Below, piece by piece: positions 17,626-25,264 of a DNA stretch of 64,000 bases. The stretch's first letter is position 1. Each line of letters begins with the position of its first letter. Source of the stretch: Streptomyces sp. NBC_00376 (GTDB lineage Bacteria; Actinomycetota; Actinomycetes; Streptomycetales; Streptomycetaceae); NCBI RefSeq assembly GCF_036077095.1, contig NZ_CP107960.1, positions 6,014,001-6,078,000 of the forward strand, in the 5' to 3' direction. The notes beneath the pieces were generated by a model that did not search any database, was not told the origin of the DNA, and worked only from the letters and a program-made list of their open reading frames with translations. A program made the position numbers and the translations under genes.

Positions 17626-17819
17626 CGTTCCTCCGTCGCCTCTTCCGCCGCCCGGCGTCGGCCCCGGCCCCGGCCACGTTCAGCCCGACCGGTGTGCTCG
17701 ACGGCGCCCGGTGGCTGGTCTGCGACACCACCACCTGCGCCCACCTCACCACCCGCCACACCCCGCACGGCACCGCCTACCAGTGCACCCGCTGCGGCAC
17801 CACCAAGGGGGACCAGTGA
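17622..17819 (+). CDS. Small zinc-ribbon early protein
   Basis: 65 residues with a basic start and two cysteine pairs (CDTTTCAHL, CTRCGTTK), probably a zinc ribbon. It overlaps recT and the WhiB gene by 4 bp. Not recognised further. Confidence 0.6.
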   Translation: MTFLRRLFRRPASAPAPATFSPTGVLDGARWLVCDTTTCAHLTTRHTPHGTAYQCTRCGTTKGDQ

Positions 17820-18187
17820 AGTACGAGTGGATGGACAGCGCCGCGTGCGCCCAGACCGACCCTGACCTGTGGTTCCCCGAAGGGTCCGGCCAGCACGCCC
17901 GTACAGCGCTCCGTATCTGCTCCGGCTGCTCCGTCCGTACCGAGTGCGGCAAGTTTGCACAGGATGTGGAGGACGCCTCGGAAGGACGTCGGCACGGGGC
18001 GTGGGCCGGGCTGTCCGCCCGCCAGCGCCACCGCCAGGCCGCGTTGAATGCCGCCCGTGACCGCACGATCATCGCCCTCACTGAGCAGGGCCTCACCGCG
18101 GCTGAGATCGGCACGCGGCTCGGCGTCACCGGCCGCACCGTCGTCCGCGTCCGCGCCGACCACCGGCAGCAGCAGGAGGCAGCGTGA
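17816..18187 (+). CDS. WhiB-like iron-sulfur protein with extra C-terminal HTH
   Basis: 123 residues. Four cysteines at 11, 35, 38 and 44 (C-x23-CxxC-x5-C) match the WhiB [4Fe-4S] ligands, and HGAWAGLSARQR matches the G(V/A)W(G/A)G turn. The last 40 residues (LTEQGLTAAEIGTRLGVTGRTVVR) are a helix-turn-helix not found in ordinary WhiB proteins. Phage WhiB proteins such as that of TM4 can interfere with host WhiB function and superinfection. AGGAGG near its end serves the next gene. Confidence 0.85.
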   Translation: MKYEWMDSAACAQTDPDLWFPEGSGQHARTALRICSGCSVRTECGKFAQDVEDASEGRRHGAWAGLSARQRHRQAALNAARDRTIIALTEQGLTAAEIGTRLGVTGRTVVRVRADHRQQQEAA

Positions 18188-18624
18188 TGAAGATCCCCAA
18201 CGCGATCGCCGACCGGCTCCGGAGCGGCTGCTCCAACAACACCATCACCCGTGAGTTCGGCGTATCGAAGCGATTCGTTGCCGCAGCCCGGCGCGACCTG
18301 GGCGTACCCGCGTACGGGCCTGGCCGGCCGACCACCAGCACTCCGCAGGGACTGTTCCAGGACCGGACCGAGCAGGTCCGCGGCGGCCACCTCCAGTGGA
18401 CCGGCACGGTCACGAACGCCGAGGTGCCGTCCGTTTCCTGGCTGGGACGCAACCTGTCCGCCTACCGCATCGCGTTCGTCATGCGGCACAACCGGGCCCC
18501 GGTCGGCCCTGTCCGGCCCGGTTGCGGCCGCCCCCGCTGCGTCGCCCCCGACCACGTCGAGGACCAGGCCATGCGCGACCAACTGCGGGCACAAATGGCA
18601 GGGATCTTCGGAGGTGCAGCATGA
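18187..18624 (+). CDS. HNH_3-like protein with N-terminal HTH
   Basis: 145 residues; ATG with AGGAGG 7 nt upstream (a GTG at 18184 is the alternative). Residues 1-45 look like a helix-turn-helix (CSNNTITREFGVSKRFVAA). The second half recalls HNH_3 homing-type nucleases: LSAYRIAFVMRHNRAP, then CGRPRCVAPDHVED in place of the usual C-x4-C-x-N-P-x-H. The first His of the usual HRxAY segment is replaced by Tyr, so nuclease activity is uncertain. Confidence 0.6.
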   Translation: MKIPNAIADRLRSGCSNNTITREFGVSKRFVAAARRDLGVPAYGPGRPTTSTPQGLFQDRTEQVRGGHLQWTGTVTNAEVPSVSWLGRNLSAYRIAFVMRHNRAPVGPVRPGCGRPRCVAPDHVEDQAMRDQLRAQMAGIFGGAA

Positions 18625-19043
18625 ACTACGCACCCAACACCCTGCCTTGGCCGGAAGCATGGGCCGACCACGCCGCCTGCCGCGGGCACGCCGATGTCTT
18701 CCTGCCGCCCCGCACCGAGACCGACGCGGCCCCGGGCCTGGCCCGACAGATCTGCGAATCCTGCCCGGTCCGGCGCGCATGCCTCGTCACGGCAATGGAG
18801 GAGGAAGGCAGCGCCGACCAGTACCGCCGCGCCGGAGTCCGCGGGGGACTCACCCCGGTCGAACGCGCGCACCTCGCCCGCCGGATGCGGAAGAAGGCAG
18901 CCGAGGAGGCCGGGCCCGCGTGCGGAACAACGAAGGCGTACTACCGGCACCTCCAGGCTGGCGAACCCGTCGATGACGCGTGCCAGGCCGCATCCGACGC
19001 CTACGAGCAGCAGCTCGCCGCCTCCCAGAATGGAAAGCGCTGA
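18621..19043 (+). CDS. Second WhiB-like iron-sulfur protein
   Basis: 140 residues. Cysteines at 20, 45, 48 and 54 have the WhiB spacing, and RRAGVRGGLTPVERAHLARR is the conserved turn with a following basic helix. A C-terminal segment (CGTTKAYYRHLQAGEPVDDACQAA) resembles a tail seen on phage-borne WhiB proteins. Two different WhiB genes separated by one gene is notable; both could reprogramme host sigma-factor partners. Confidence 0.85.
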   Translation: MNYAPNTLPWPEAWADHAACRGHADVFLPPRTETDAAPGLARQICESCPVRRACLVTAMEEEGSADQYRRAGVRGGLTPVERAHLARRMRKKAAEEAGPACGTTKAYYRHLQAGEPVDDACQAASDAYEQQLAASQNGKR

Positions 19044-19507
19044 TGACGCACGAGATCCCCACGGTTCCGCAGGACGACCCGTCCGAGACGATCATGGCGG
19101 CGCTCGCGCACGGCATGACCGGCCACCCCGAAAAGGCCGCCCCCTTGTTCGAGCCGTTCGTCAAGGGCGGGCCGACCACCACGGTCGGGCTCTGCGCGGC
19201 ACTCGCTGAAATGTCCGCGTTCGGCCCCCGCAAGGCCCTGTCCAAAGGCGACACATTCGGGCTCCTCGTCCTCGACGCCCACACCGGGCAGCGCGGCGAC
19301 ATCAACAGCCTGCCGCCCGGCATCCGGTTCGCCGCCCAGTTCAGCACCGCATGGGGCAACGGCGAGCAGGACACCGCATATGCCCTGTTCCGTGCCCTGG
19401 TCGAACCGGCCGATGAGCAGGCGGCGGAAGCGCTGGCGGACGGCATCCGGGCTCTGTTCGACATGGCCGTGGTGTCGCTCAACGAGATGACCGGCCGCAC
19501 CGCGTGA
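19043..19507 (+). CDS. Early phage protein of unknown function
   Basis: 154 residues, start ATG overlapping the previous stop by one base, with GGAAAG upstream. The protein is mostly helical, without cysteines or membrane segments apart from a single CAAL. I recognise no family. It directly precedes the replication genes and its stop overlaps a GTG at 19504 that I do not use as a start. Confidence 0.6.
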   Translation: MTHEIPTVPQDDPSETIMAALAHGMTGHPEKAAPLFEPFVKGGPTTTVGLCAALAEMSAFGPRKALSKGDTFGLLVLDAHTGQRGDINSLPPGIRFAAQFSTAWGNGEQDTAYALFRALVEPADEQAAEALADGIRALFDMAVVSLNEMTGRTA

Positions 19508-19578
19508 CCCCCGGCCCGGGGCCGCCGCGCCCCGGGCCACCACCCGCACCACAGCAACCCGTACGGAAGAGAGCAACC

Positions 19579-20445
19579 GTGGGAATCCGCCTGATCGTTG
19601 AGGTGCTCGCCAGCGCACCCGAGGCCCTGACGCACCGGGAGAAGCTCCTCCTTGTCGTCCTGGCCGAAGACGCCAACGACGACACGCGGACCACGTGGAA
19701 CAGCGTCGAGCGCCCCGAGGTACTGCGCGGCGCGAAGCTCAGCCGCTCGCAGCTGTACGCCGTGCTGAAGTCGCTCGCCGCCAAGGGGGCACTGGAGAAG
19801 CTGGCGGCCGGCCAGAAGAACGGGACCGCGAAGTACAAGATCCCGTTGTTCGCCGTGCCTCAGTGTCCCAAAATCCCTGACACTGACACGCGGTCTCAGC
19901 GTCCCAATTCTCCTGACACTGAAGCCTCTCAGCATCCCGGAATTCCGGACACTGACGAGGACACTCAGCGTCCCGGAAATGCGGACACTGAAACGGCTCA
20001 GTGTCAGGAAATCCGGGACGTCAGTGTCCCGGAATCCGGGACCCCTACCCCTCTTTACCCCTCCTCTACTACCCCCTCAGCTAGCAAGCAGGAGGAGCCG
20101 GCCGACGACCGGCTCGGCTACGGCATTCCCGAAGCCGCCCTGCCTCTCGTCGAAGGCATCACCGCAGCAGGGATCAACGTCCGCTGGCCCTTCAAGGGCG
20201 ACCAGTGGTTCCCCGTGCTCGCCCTCATCACGAAGAGCGGCATTCCCGCTCTCGTCGACTACGCAGCCCGAGCAGCGGGCCGCACCAACGTCGACTCCGC
20301 GAAGTACTTCATGCGCGGCTGGAGCGAGTTGCCCCCGCTGCCCCGTCCGGGCACCGCTCGCCCGCCGCTTCGCGCCGTGTCCGGCGACACCTGGCGGCCC
20401 TACACCAACCCCGTCGACGTGAGCGCGTACGAGAACGGATTCTGA
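19579..20445 (+). CDS. Phage replication initiator (O-protein-like) with winged-helix N-terminus
   Basis: 288 residues from a GTG preceded by GGAAGAGAG (the GTG at 19504 would add a Pro-rich leader). Residues 1-80 form a winged helix of the kind in phage initiators (LTHREKLLLVVLAED, LSRSQLYAVLKSLAAKGALEKL). Residues 95-155 are low complexity because the DNA carries iterons there. The C-terminal domain (GIPEAALPLVEGITAAGINV, then YAARAAGRTNVDSAKYFMRG) is conserved-looking and probably binds the loader encoded next. As in lambda O, the origin appears to lie inside the gene. Confidence 0.75.
   Translation: MGIRLIVEVLASAPEALTHREKLLLVVLAEDANDDTRTTWNSVERPEVLRGAKLSRSQLYAVLKSLAAKGALEKLAAGQKNGTAKYKIPLFAVPQCPKIPDTDTRSQRPNSPDTEASQHPGIPDTDEDTQRPGNADTETAQCQEIRDVSVPESGTPTPLYPSSTTPSASKQEEPADDRLGYGIPEAALPLVEGITAAGINVRWPFKGDQWFPVLALITKSGIPALVDYAARAAGRTNVDSAKYFMRGWSELPPLPRPGTARPPLRAVSGDTWRPYTNPVDVSAYENGF
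19860..20047. other. Iteron array, candidate phage replication origin
   Basis: Five 27-bp units start at 19860, 19896, 19929, 19965 and 19998, with a decayed sixth at 20021. Each begins TCAG(T/C)(G/A)TCCC and most end GACACTGA, so each unit is itself an imperfect inverted repeat. Spacing alternates 36 and 33 bp, which keeps the reading frame. A pyrimidine-rich, lower-GC stretch (20041-20095) follows and could be the unwinding element. Confidence 0.75.
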
Positions 20446-20447
20446 CC

Positions 20448-21173
20448 ATGAGCGAACCGACCACCGGCTTCACTGGCAACCCCAACGCCACCCTCGGCCG
20501 CATCCTCGCCGGCCTCCACGAACGCCACCCGCACCTGGCTCCCGGCCCAGTCGACGACGCCCCCACCCCGGATGAGCCAGGACACCCCGAATACCATCGC
20601 CGCCGCCGCGCCGAATGGAACCTGGGCCGCTGGGAGGTTGCAACTCCGCCGCGGTACCGGCGTGCCGACGCCACCCACCCCGCCGTTCAGCAATGGGCCG
20701 ACGCCGTCGCAGCCGCCCCCGACACAGCCGGTTCACTTCTTCTCACCGGCACGACTGGCACCGGCAAAACCCACCAGGCGTACGGGGCGTTCCGACGCAT
20801 CGCTGCGGCCGGCAGTACCCATCCGTACGAAATCCGTGCACTCACCGCCGCCGACATGAACGGGCTCCTCCGCGTCAACGGCAGCCCGCGAGGCGTCGAG
20901 GAAGAACTCCGCCGCCTCTGCCGGATCCCGCTGCTGCTCCTCGATGACCTCGGCAGCGCGAAGGCAACGGAGTGGACGGAGGAAACCACCTACCGGCTCA
21001 TCAACGAGCGCTACAACACGTGCAAACCGACGCTCTACACCAGCAACCTTCCCGCGAAGGCGGACGACGGCCGCGACCTCACCGCCGCACTCGGTGACCG
21101 CATCGTGTCCCGACTGTCCGAGGACACCGCAGTTGTCGCCATGACCGGCCCCGACCGCCGGAGGGCCGCGTGA
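20448..21173 (+). CDS. DnaC-like AAA+ helicase loader
   Basis: 241 residues. Walker A is LLLTGTTGTGKT, Walker B is LLLLDDLGSAK, sensor segment PTLYTSNLPAK, and the arginine region GDRIVSRLSED follows, as in DnaC/IstB-type loaders. It starts 2 bp after the initiator stop. It should load host DnaB at the origin marked by the initiator, the counterpart of lambda P. Confidence 0.88.
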   Translation: MSEPTTGFTGNPNATLGRILAGLHERHPHLAPGPVDDAPTPDEPGHPEYHRRRRAEWNLGRWEVATPPRYRRADATHPAVQQWADAVAAAPDTAGSLLLTGTTGTGKTHQAYGAFRRIAAAGSTHPYEIRALTAADMNGLLRVNGSPRGVEEELRRLCRIPLLLLDDLGSAKATEWTEETTYRLINERYNTCKPTLYTSNLPAKADDGRDLTAALGDRIVSRLSEDTAVVAMTGPDRRRAA

Positions 21174-21340
21174 TTCCGATCCCGCCGGCCGCAGTCGCCG
21201 TGATGACCGCCGCCACCGACGACTACCGCACCACCGTCCCAGCCGAGCAGCAGACGCCCGAGGGACTCGTCGACCGGATCGGCGAGTACCTCCTCAGCTC
21301 CGGCTACGAGATCCGCCCCGACCTTGACGAGGCGCCGTGA
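21170..21340 (+). CDS. 56-residue early protein
   Basis: A GTG overlapping the loader stop (GTGA) opens a 57-codon frame that itself ends in a 4-bp overlap with the next gene. The overlaps on both sides and the codon use support translation. The protein is acidic and helical (GLVDRIGEYLLSSGYEIRPD) with no recognised family. Confidence 0.6.
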   Translation: MIPIPPAAVAVMTAATDDYRTTVPAEQQTPEGLVDRIGEYLLSSGYEIRPDLDEAP

Positions 21341-21534
21341 CCCCGTCGTGCCGCGTCTGCGGCCGTCTCCTCCGCTCCGAGCGATGGGCAGCCCGAGGCA
21401 TCGGACCCATCTGCGCCAAGGCCGCAGGCGAGCGCCCAGCACCCCGCATCCCCACCCCACACCCCGACCACCACGTCGACGGACAGACCGAACTCCCGCT
21501 CGTCCACCACCAAGCCACCCTCTGGAGCCTGTGA
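21337..21534 (+). CDS. Small zinc-finger protein (DUF6011-like)
   Basis: 65 residues. CRVCGRLLRSERWAARGIGP followed by ICAKAAG is the CxxC...C pattern of DUF6011-type small phage proteins, followed by a Pro/His-rich tail. Starts at a GTG overlapping the preceding stop. Function unknown. Confidence 0.65.
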   Translation: MTPSCRVCGRLLRSERWAARGIGPICAKAAGERPAPRIPTPHPDHHVDGQTELPLVHHQATLWSL

Positions 21535-22064
21535 TGACCGACCTCACCGAAGCCCAGCGAGAGGAGCGCCGTACCCGTGCCCGCGACACCATCGAGCGCG
21601 GTCTGCGCGACGCTGCCGACGTCTGGCACCAGACCCCGCCCCGTCTCGACTGGGCAGCCGACGCGGCACTCGATGCCCTCGGTGACCTCGCCGCTGAGAT
21701 CCTCGTCGACGGCACGATGATGCGATCCCTCACCATCAAGGACGGCGTCGCCACCCTCGAACTCGCCGAGGCCACCGAGATGGTTCGCATCTTCGCCGCC
21801 GGAATGCGCGGCTGCCTTGACGGCCACGACGCCTCGAACTACGTCGAGATGGAAATGACCGACGGGGAAACCGGCCAGGGGTACACCGTCACTGTGCAGC
21901 GTCGGAAGTGCCCCACTCCCCACCAGTTCCGCCAGCAGGCCGAAGCCCGCGCCGAGCAGCTGGCCGTCGAGTTGGAGGAGACCCGCGCCGCCCTCGCGGT
22001 GGCCCGGCAGATCCTCGGCACCACGACCGTGGACGAGCCCGCATCGGAGCGGCGTCATGGCTGA
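21534..22064 (+). CDS. Early phage protein with C-terminal coiled coil
   Basis: 176 residues, ATG overlapping the previous stop. Charged helical N-terminus (TEAQREERRTRARDTIERGL), a mixed middle, and a coiled coil at the end (AEARAEQLAVELEETRAALA). No family recognised. Its last 8 bp overlap the next gene in another frame. Confidence 0.6.
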   Translation: MTDLTEAQREERRTRARDTIERGLRDAADVWHQTPPRLDWAADAALDALGDLAAEILVDGTMMRSLTIKDGVATLELAEATEMVRIFAAGMRGCLDGHDASNYVEMEMTDGETGQGYTVTVQRRKCPTPHQFRQQAEARAEQLAVELEETRAALAVARQILGTTTVDEPASERRHG

Positions 22065-22335
22065 ACGCATTCTCCTCTGCCCCAAGTGCCGCTACCCCGC
22101 CACCGTTGTGGAAGACGTGACCGGCTACCTCGAATGGGGCTACGCAGTCATCGATGGCACCGGCATTCTCCGCCCCGCCGACCCCGAGCAGAGGCCGCCC
22201 ACCCTCATGGCTGACAACTGCAACAGCACGGGCCGCATACGAGCTTGCTGCGCGAACACCCACTGCCGCCACCAGTGGGCGCTGCGACGCCCCTTCGAGC
22301 CGACCGCCACCACCACCGAGGAGCCGGGCCGATGA
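22057..22335 (+). CDS. Small zinc-ribbon early protein
   Basis: 92 residues. Cysteine pairs CPKCRYPATVV near the N-terminus and CCANTHCRHQW near residue 65 suggest a zinc ribbon. Overlaps both neighbours. Not recognised further. Confidence 0.6.
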   Translation: MAERILLCPKCRYPATVVEDVTGYLEWGYAVIDGTGILRPADPEQRPPTLMADNCNSTGRIRACCANTHCRHQWALRRPFEPTATTTEEPGR

Positions 22336-22865
22336 GCGACCGCGAGCAGCTGCTGCACCTCGCCGACCGGGCACGCCGCGGCGTCGCACTTCCCGCCGAA
22401 CACGACGCCCTCGCGGCCGGGATCGCCGCCATGGCCAACCGGCTGGAGGACTGGAAGCAGGCCGCAGGCGCAGGCATGACCCTCGCCGACAACCTGCGCG
22501 CCGAAGTTGCAGCCCTGGCCCCCGGAGTGCCCCTCGTCTGCTCCGACGACCGCCACAAGACCAAGGTGTTCGCCCTGGAGATCCGCGCCGCCAAAGCCGA
22601 GCGGGCCGTCGACCACCTTGCCGACCGGTACCGAGCTGCCGAAGCCCGCATCACGACGCTGGAACACGTCGCCGCGGGCAACCGGCAGCACGTCGCCGCC
22701 GTCGTGCCCGAGCTGGAGAAGGCCGAGGCCGCCCTCGCCCGCGTGCGGGCCGAGCTGCACGCCCTCGCCTCCGAGGTCCGCGGTATCGGCCCCATCGCCC
22801 TCGCGGGCCGCCGAGACGCCGTTGCCCGTATCCGTGCCGCCCTCGACGAGCAGCCCACCACCTGA
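22332..22865 (+). CDS. Coiled-coil early phage protein
   Basis: 177 residues, nearly all helix (LADRARRGVALPAEHDALAA; ELEKAEAALARVRAELHALA). The pattern recalls Ea22-like coiled-coil proteins of phage early regions. It starts with an ATGA overlap and no clear enzyme motif is visible. Confidence 0.6.
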   Translation: MSDREQLLHLADRARRGVALPAEHDALAAGIAAMANRLEDWKQAAGAGMTLADNLRAEVAALAPGVPLVCSDDRHKTKVFALEIRAAKAERAVDHLADRYRAAEARITTLEHVAAGNRQHVAAVVPELEKAEAALARVRAELHALASEVRGIGPIALAGRRDAVARIRAALDEQPTT

Positions 22866-22889
22866 CCCGCCGCACCACAGGAGCCATCC

Positions 22890-23525
22890 GTGACCGCCGC
22901 GCACGACCTGCACGCCATCATCACCACCTGGCCCGAACTCGCCGACGCCCTCACCACCCAGCAAGGCGACACCTGGCCCCCCGCCGGCCGCATGACCACC
23001 CACATCCGCGACCGCGGTCTCGACGACACCCCCCAGCGCGGCGCACGCGACGGCTCCGGCACGGGGGAGTCCCCCGCCCCCTGCCGCATCGACATCCTCG
23101 ACACCATGCAGGCCGTCCACGGCCAGCTGCTCGACTGCGCCGACGTGGTGGCCGAGGTGGTGCAGGTCGCCCCGACCGGCGACGAGTTGGCCCGGCTTCG
23201 GAGCGCCCGCGACCCGCGGCGGTGGCGGTGGACCGGCCGCCGGCCCCAGGCGCAGTACGCCGCGCTCTGGCTCTACGGCCGTGTTACCGGCGCGGCTGGC
23301 CCGTTCCGGCCGCTTCCCGACCGGGCCCGGCTGCTCATCGAGGCGACCGGCCGAGATGCCCTGAGCCGCATTGAGCGAGCACTCCAGCTCACCCGGCTCA
23401 GCGCCGCAGTCGACCTCCCGTGCTCCTGCGGCGGCGAAATCCGGCTCCACGGCGGCGACGGGGCACTCCCGCACCTCATCTGCTCAGCCTGCGGCCGGTA
23501 CTACTCCGGCCAACTCGCCGCGTAG
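22890..23525 (+). CDS. Early phage protein with C-terminal zinc ribbon
   Basis: 211 residues, GTG start behind CAGGAG. The C-terminus has two cysteine pairs (CSCGGEIRL, CSACGRYY) separated by about 20 residues, a zinc ribbon. The remainder is helical. This layout recurs in Streptomyces phages and prophages; role unknown. It is the last gene before a palindromic operator. Confidence 0.6.
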   Translation: MTAAHDLHAIITTWPELADALTTQQGDTWPPAGRMTTHIRDRGLDDTPQRGARDGSGTGESPAPCRIDILDTMQAVHGQLLDCADVVAEVVQVAPTGDELARLRSARDPRRWRWTGRRPQAQYAALWLYGRVTGAAGPFRPLPDRARLLIEATGRDALSRIERALQLTRLSAAVDLPCSCGGEIRLHGGDGALPHLICSACGRYYSGQLAA

Positions 23526-23533
23526 CCTTGCCG

Positions 23534-23552
23534 ATCTAACCCCGGGTTAGAT
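23534..23552. promoter_or_regulatory. Perfect palindromic operator
   Basis: ATCTAACCC and GGGTTAGAT flank a single C, giving 9-bp perfect arms. It lies 11 bp before the GTG of the small HTH gene. The position suggests autoregulation by that HTH protein or control by the repressor. Confidence 0.6.
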
Positions 23553-23563
23553 ACGGTGAGTTC

Positions 23564-23788
23564 GTGAACGCGATCCCGTGGCGGGAGCGGGTCCGAGCGG
23601 AAGACGAGCTGCTGGAACAGCTCCAACTTCTCGTGTCCGAATCCGCCAAACGAAGAGCGCTTGCCCTGCTCGACGGCGTAGCCGAACTCGGCACCGTGGC
23701 GGACGTCGCCCGGGAGCTGGGGAAGAGCTGGAACGCCATCGACAAGGCGATCAAGAAAAACGGGCCGAAAGGCTCCACAACCGAATAG
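23564..23788 (+). CDS. Small HTH protein
   Basis: 74 residues. ELGTVADVARELGKSWNAIDKAIK is a helix-turn-helix preceded by a leucine-rich helix. GTG start, with the palindrome at 23534-23552 just upstream and GGTGAG as a weak ribosome site. It is probably a DNA-binding regulator of the downstream small-gene group. Confidence 0.6.
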   Translation: MNAIPWRERVRAEDELLEQLQLLVSESAKRRALALLDGVAELGTVADVARELGKSWNAIDKAIKKNGPKGSTTE

Positions 23789-23892
23789 AAGCGGGGTCGG
23801 GCAACAGCTCTCAGGTGCTGGAACACCTGAGGCGCGCGCGTCGCCCGACCCCCGACCGAACACCATCCTGACTAGACCAGGAGGCATCGGCC

Positions 23893-24015
23893 ATGGCCGA
23901 TCATTCCACGCGCACCCCTGCGCGCGTCCAGCTGCACCACCCCGGCGACAGCGACCCCGACATGGACGAAGCGTTGCGCCGCGTTCGCAAGTCCGGCAAG
24001 GGCCGTACCCAGTGA
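23893..24015 (+). CDS. 40-residue basic early protein
   Basis: The ATG is preceded by AGGAGG with an 8-nt spacer, and the stop overlaps the next GTG, which supports translation. The product is short, basic at the end (RRVRKSGKGRTQ) and unrecognised. The 100 bp upstream (23789-23892) show a short stem around AGGTGCTGGAACACCT. Confidence 0.55.
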   Translation: MADHSTRTPARVQLHHPGDSDPDMDEALRRVRKSGKGRTQ

Positions 24016-24146
24016 GCGCCCCCACCGAGGCCGCGTTCGACGCCGAGCAGGACCTCCTCGCCGCCGCTCCGCCCGTCCGCCCCAACCAGACCCGCGGCGA
24101 GTACGCGGCGCTCCTCCGCCTCATCGCCCAGGGGGTCAGCCAGTGA
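24012..24146 (+). CDS. 44-residue early protein
   Basis: The GTG overlaps the previous stop and its own stop overlaps the next GTG, so it continues the coupled operon. The product has two amphipathic helices (AAFDAEQDLLAAA; GEYAALLRLIAQGV). No family recognised. Confidence 0.5.
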   Translation: MSAPTEAAFDAEQDLLAAAPPVRPNQTRGEYAALLRLIAQGVSQ

Positions 24147-24538
24147 CCGGCTCACCCACCGTGGCGCAGCGGCGCGCTCAGGTGCGCCAGCTGGCGCAGG
24201 ATGGCGCATCGAACCGAGCCATCGCGGCGCAGCTCGGCATTTCCAAAGACACCGTGCGCCGCGACCTTGCGACCCCCGAAGCGCCGCCTCAGACCCGCGT
24301 CGAGAAGTTCGCCGCCCGGGTGGCGCAGACCGAAAGCGCCATGAGCCAGCTCAGCGCCGCAGGTCAGGCCATCGACGACGCGCGGCCCGCGTACACCCCG
24401 GTCGACGAAGAGACAGCGCGGCGCTGGTACGCGGAGCTGCGCGCCACCGCCGCGCGCCTTATGGCGCACGCCGAGGAATTCGCCGTCTACTACCCCGACG
24501 CCACCACATGCGCCACCAAGCCAGGCAGCGCGCCATGA
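24143..24538 (+). CDS. HTH protein (resolvase/transposase-type helix-turn-helix)
   Basis: 131 residues. RQLAQDGASNRAIAAQLGIS followed by KDTVRRDL is a classic helix-turn-helix at residues about 15-42. A helical C-terminal half contains WYAELRATAARLMAHAEEFA. Its gene is rich in GGCGCA words (CTGGCGCAGG, ATGGCGCATC) that coincide with Ala codons. Probably a small DNA-binding protein; target unknown. Confidence 0.6.
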   Translation: MTGSPTVAQRRAQVRQLAQDGASNRAIAAQLGISKDTVRRDLATPEAPPQTRVEKFAARVAQTESAMSQLSAAGQAIDDARPAYTPVDEETARRWYAELRATAARLMAHAEEFAVYYPDATTCATKPGSAP

Positions 24539-24684
24539 CCATCCTCGGCTGGCTCTTCCCGCTCGCCACCGCGTGCTCGCTGCTCGCCCTCTGCGCCGTC
24601 GTGGCGCACGACATCCCCCGCATCACCGGGACCGTCGCACTCATCCTCACCTTCGCCGCCCTCGGGCTGGCCCTCCTCCACTGA
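24535..24684 (+). CDS. 49-residue two-helix membrane protein
   Basis: ATGA overlap with the preceding gene. Two hydrophobic helices (WLFPLATACSLLALCAVVA; TVALILTFAALGLALL) joined by HDIPRIT. First of four consecutive membrane-protein genes. Confidence 0.6.
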   Translation: MTILGWLFPLATACSLLALCAVVAHDIPRITGTVALILTFAALGLALLH

Positions 24685-24691
24685 GGAACCC

Positions 24692-25264
24692 ATGTCTGAT
24701 CGCCCGATCACCCCGACCCGGATCATCCCGGCCGGCACCCCGCTCCCGCCGCGAGGCCCGGAGCCCGGGGAGGTCCCGCCATGGCGCGCCGCACCGGCCC
24801 CGCCTGCGCCACCTGTGCCGCCGGCTCCGTCGCCCGCCGCACCACCGCCCCCACCGCCCGTGCAGCAGATCTTCATCCCGCAGGGCCCCTTCGAGGTCCA
24901 CGTCACCCTCCAGCCCCCGGAGCCCGAGCCGACCCGGTGGGAGCGATTTGCCGCCTGGGCCGGCCAGTTCGGCCGACCGTGGCAGGCAGCCGGTGCGCTC
25001 GTACTTGCCCTGCTTCCGATCCCCGGCGTCGGGTACAGCGTCGCCACGACGTGGGCGTCGGCAGTATCTGAGGCCCGGGGCGCAGGGGGGCAGGGCATTG
25101 GGTACGCCCTCGCCTGCACCCCGCTTGTCTGGGCCCTACTGCGCCTCTACTACTGCGGCGGCACGATCCGCCGCCTCTTCGTCTTCGCCGTGTCCGTTGT
25201 GGGGCTGACCGGCGCCATCCACCTCTACGACCCGGTGACCTGGGTCACGGGAGTCACCCGATGA
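24692..25264 (+). CDS. Pro-rich multispan membrane protein
   Basis: 190 residues. Residues 1-60 are Pro/Ala-rich (PPWRAAPAPPAPPVPPAPSP), followed by a beta segment and three hydrophobic helices (AAGALVLALLPIPGVGY; GIGYALACTPLVWALLRLYY; LFVFAVSVVGLTGAIHL). It recalls membrane proteins of Streptomyces plasmids and integrative elements of the Spd type, but I cannot name a family. ATGA overlap with the next gene. Confidence 0.6.
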   Translation: MSDRPITPTRIIPAGTPLPPRGPEPGEVPPWRAAPAPPAPPVPPAPSPAAPPPPPPVQQIFIPQGPFEVHVTLQPPEPEPTRWERFAAWAGQFGRPWQAAGALVLALLPIPGVGYSVATTWASAVSEARGAGGQGIGYALACTPLVWALLRLYYCGGTIRRLFVFAVSVVGLTGAIHLYDPVTWVTGVTR

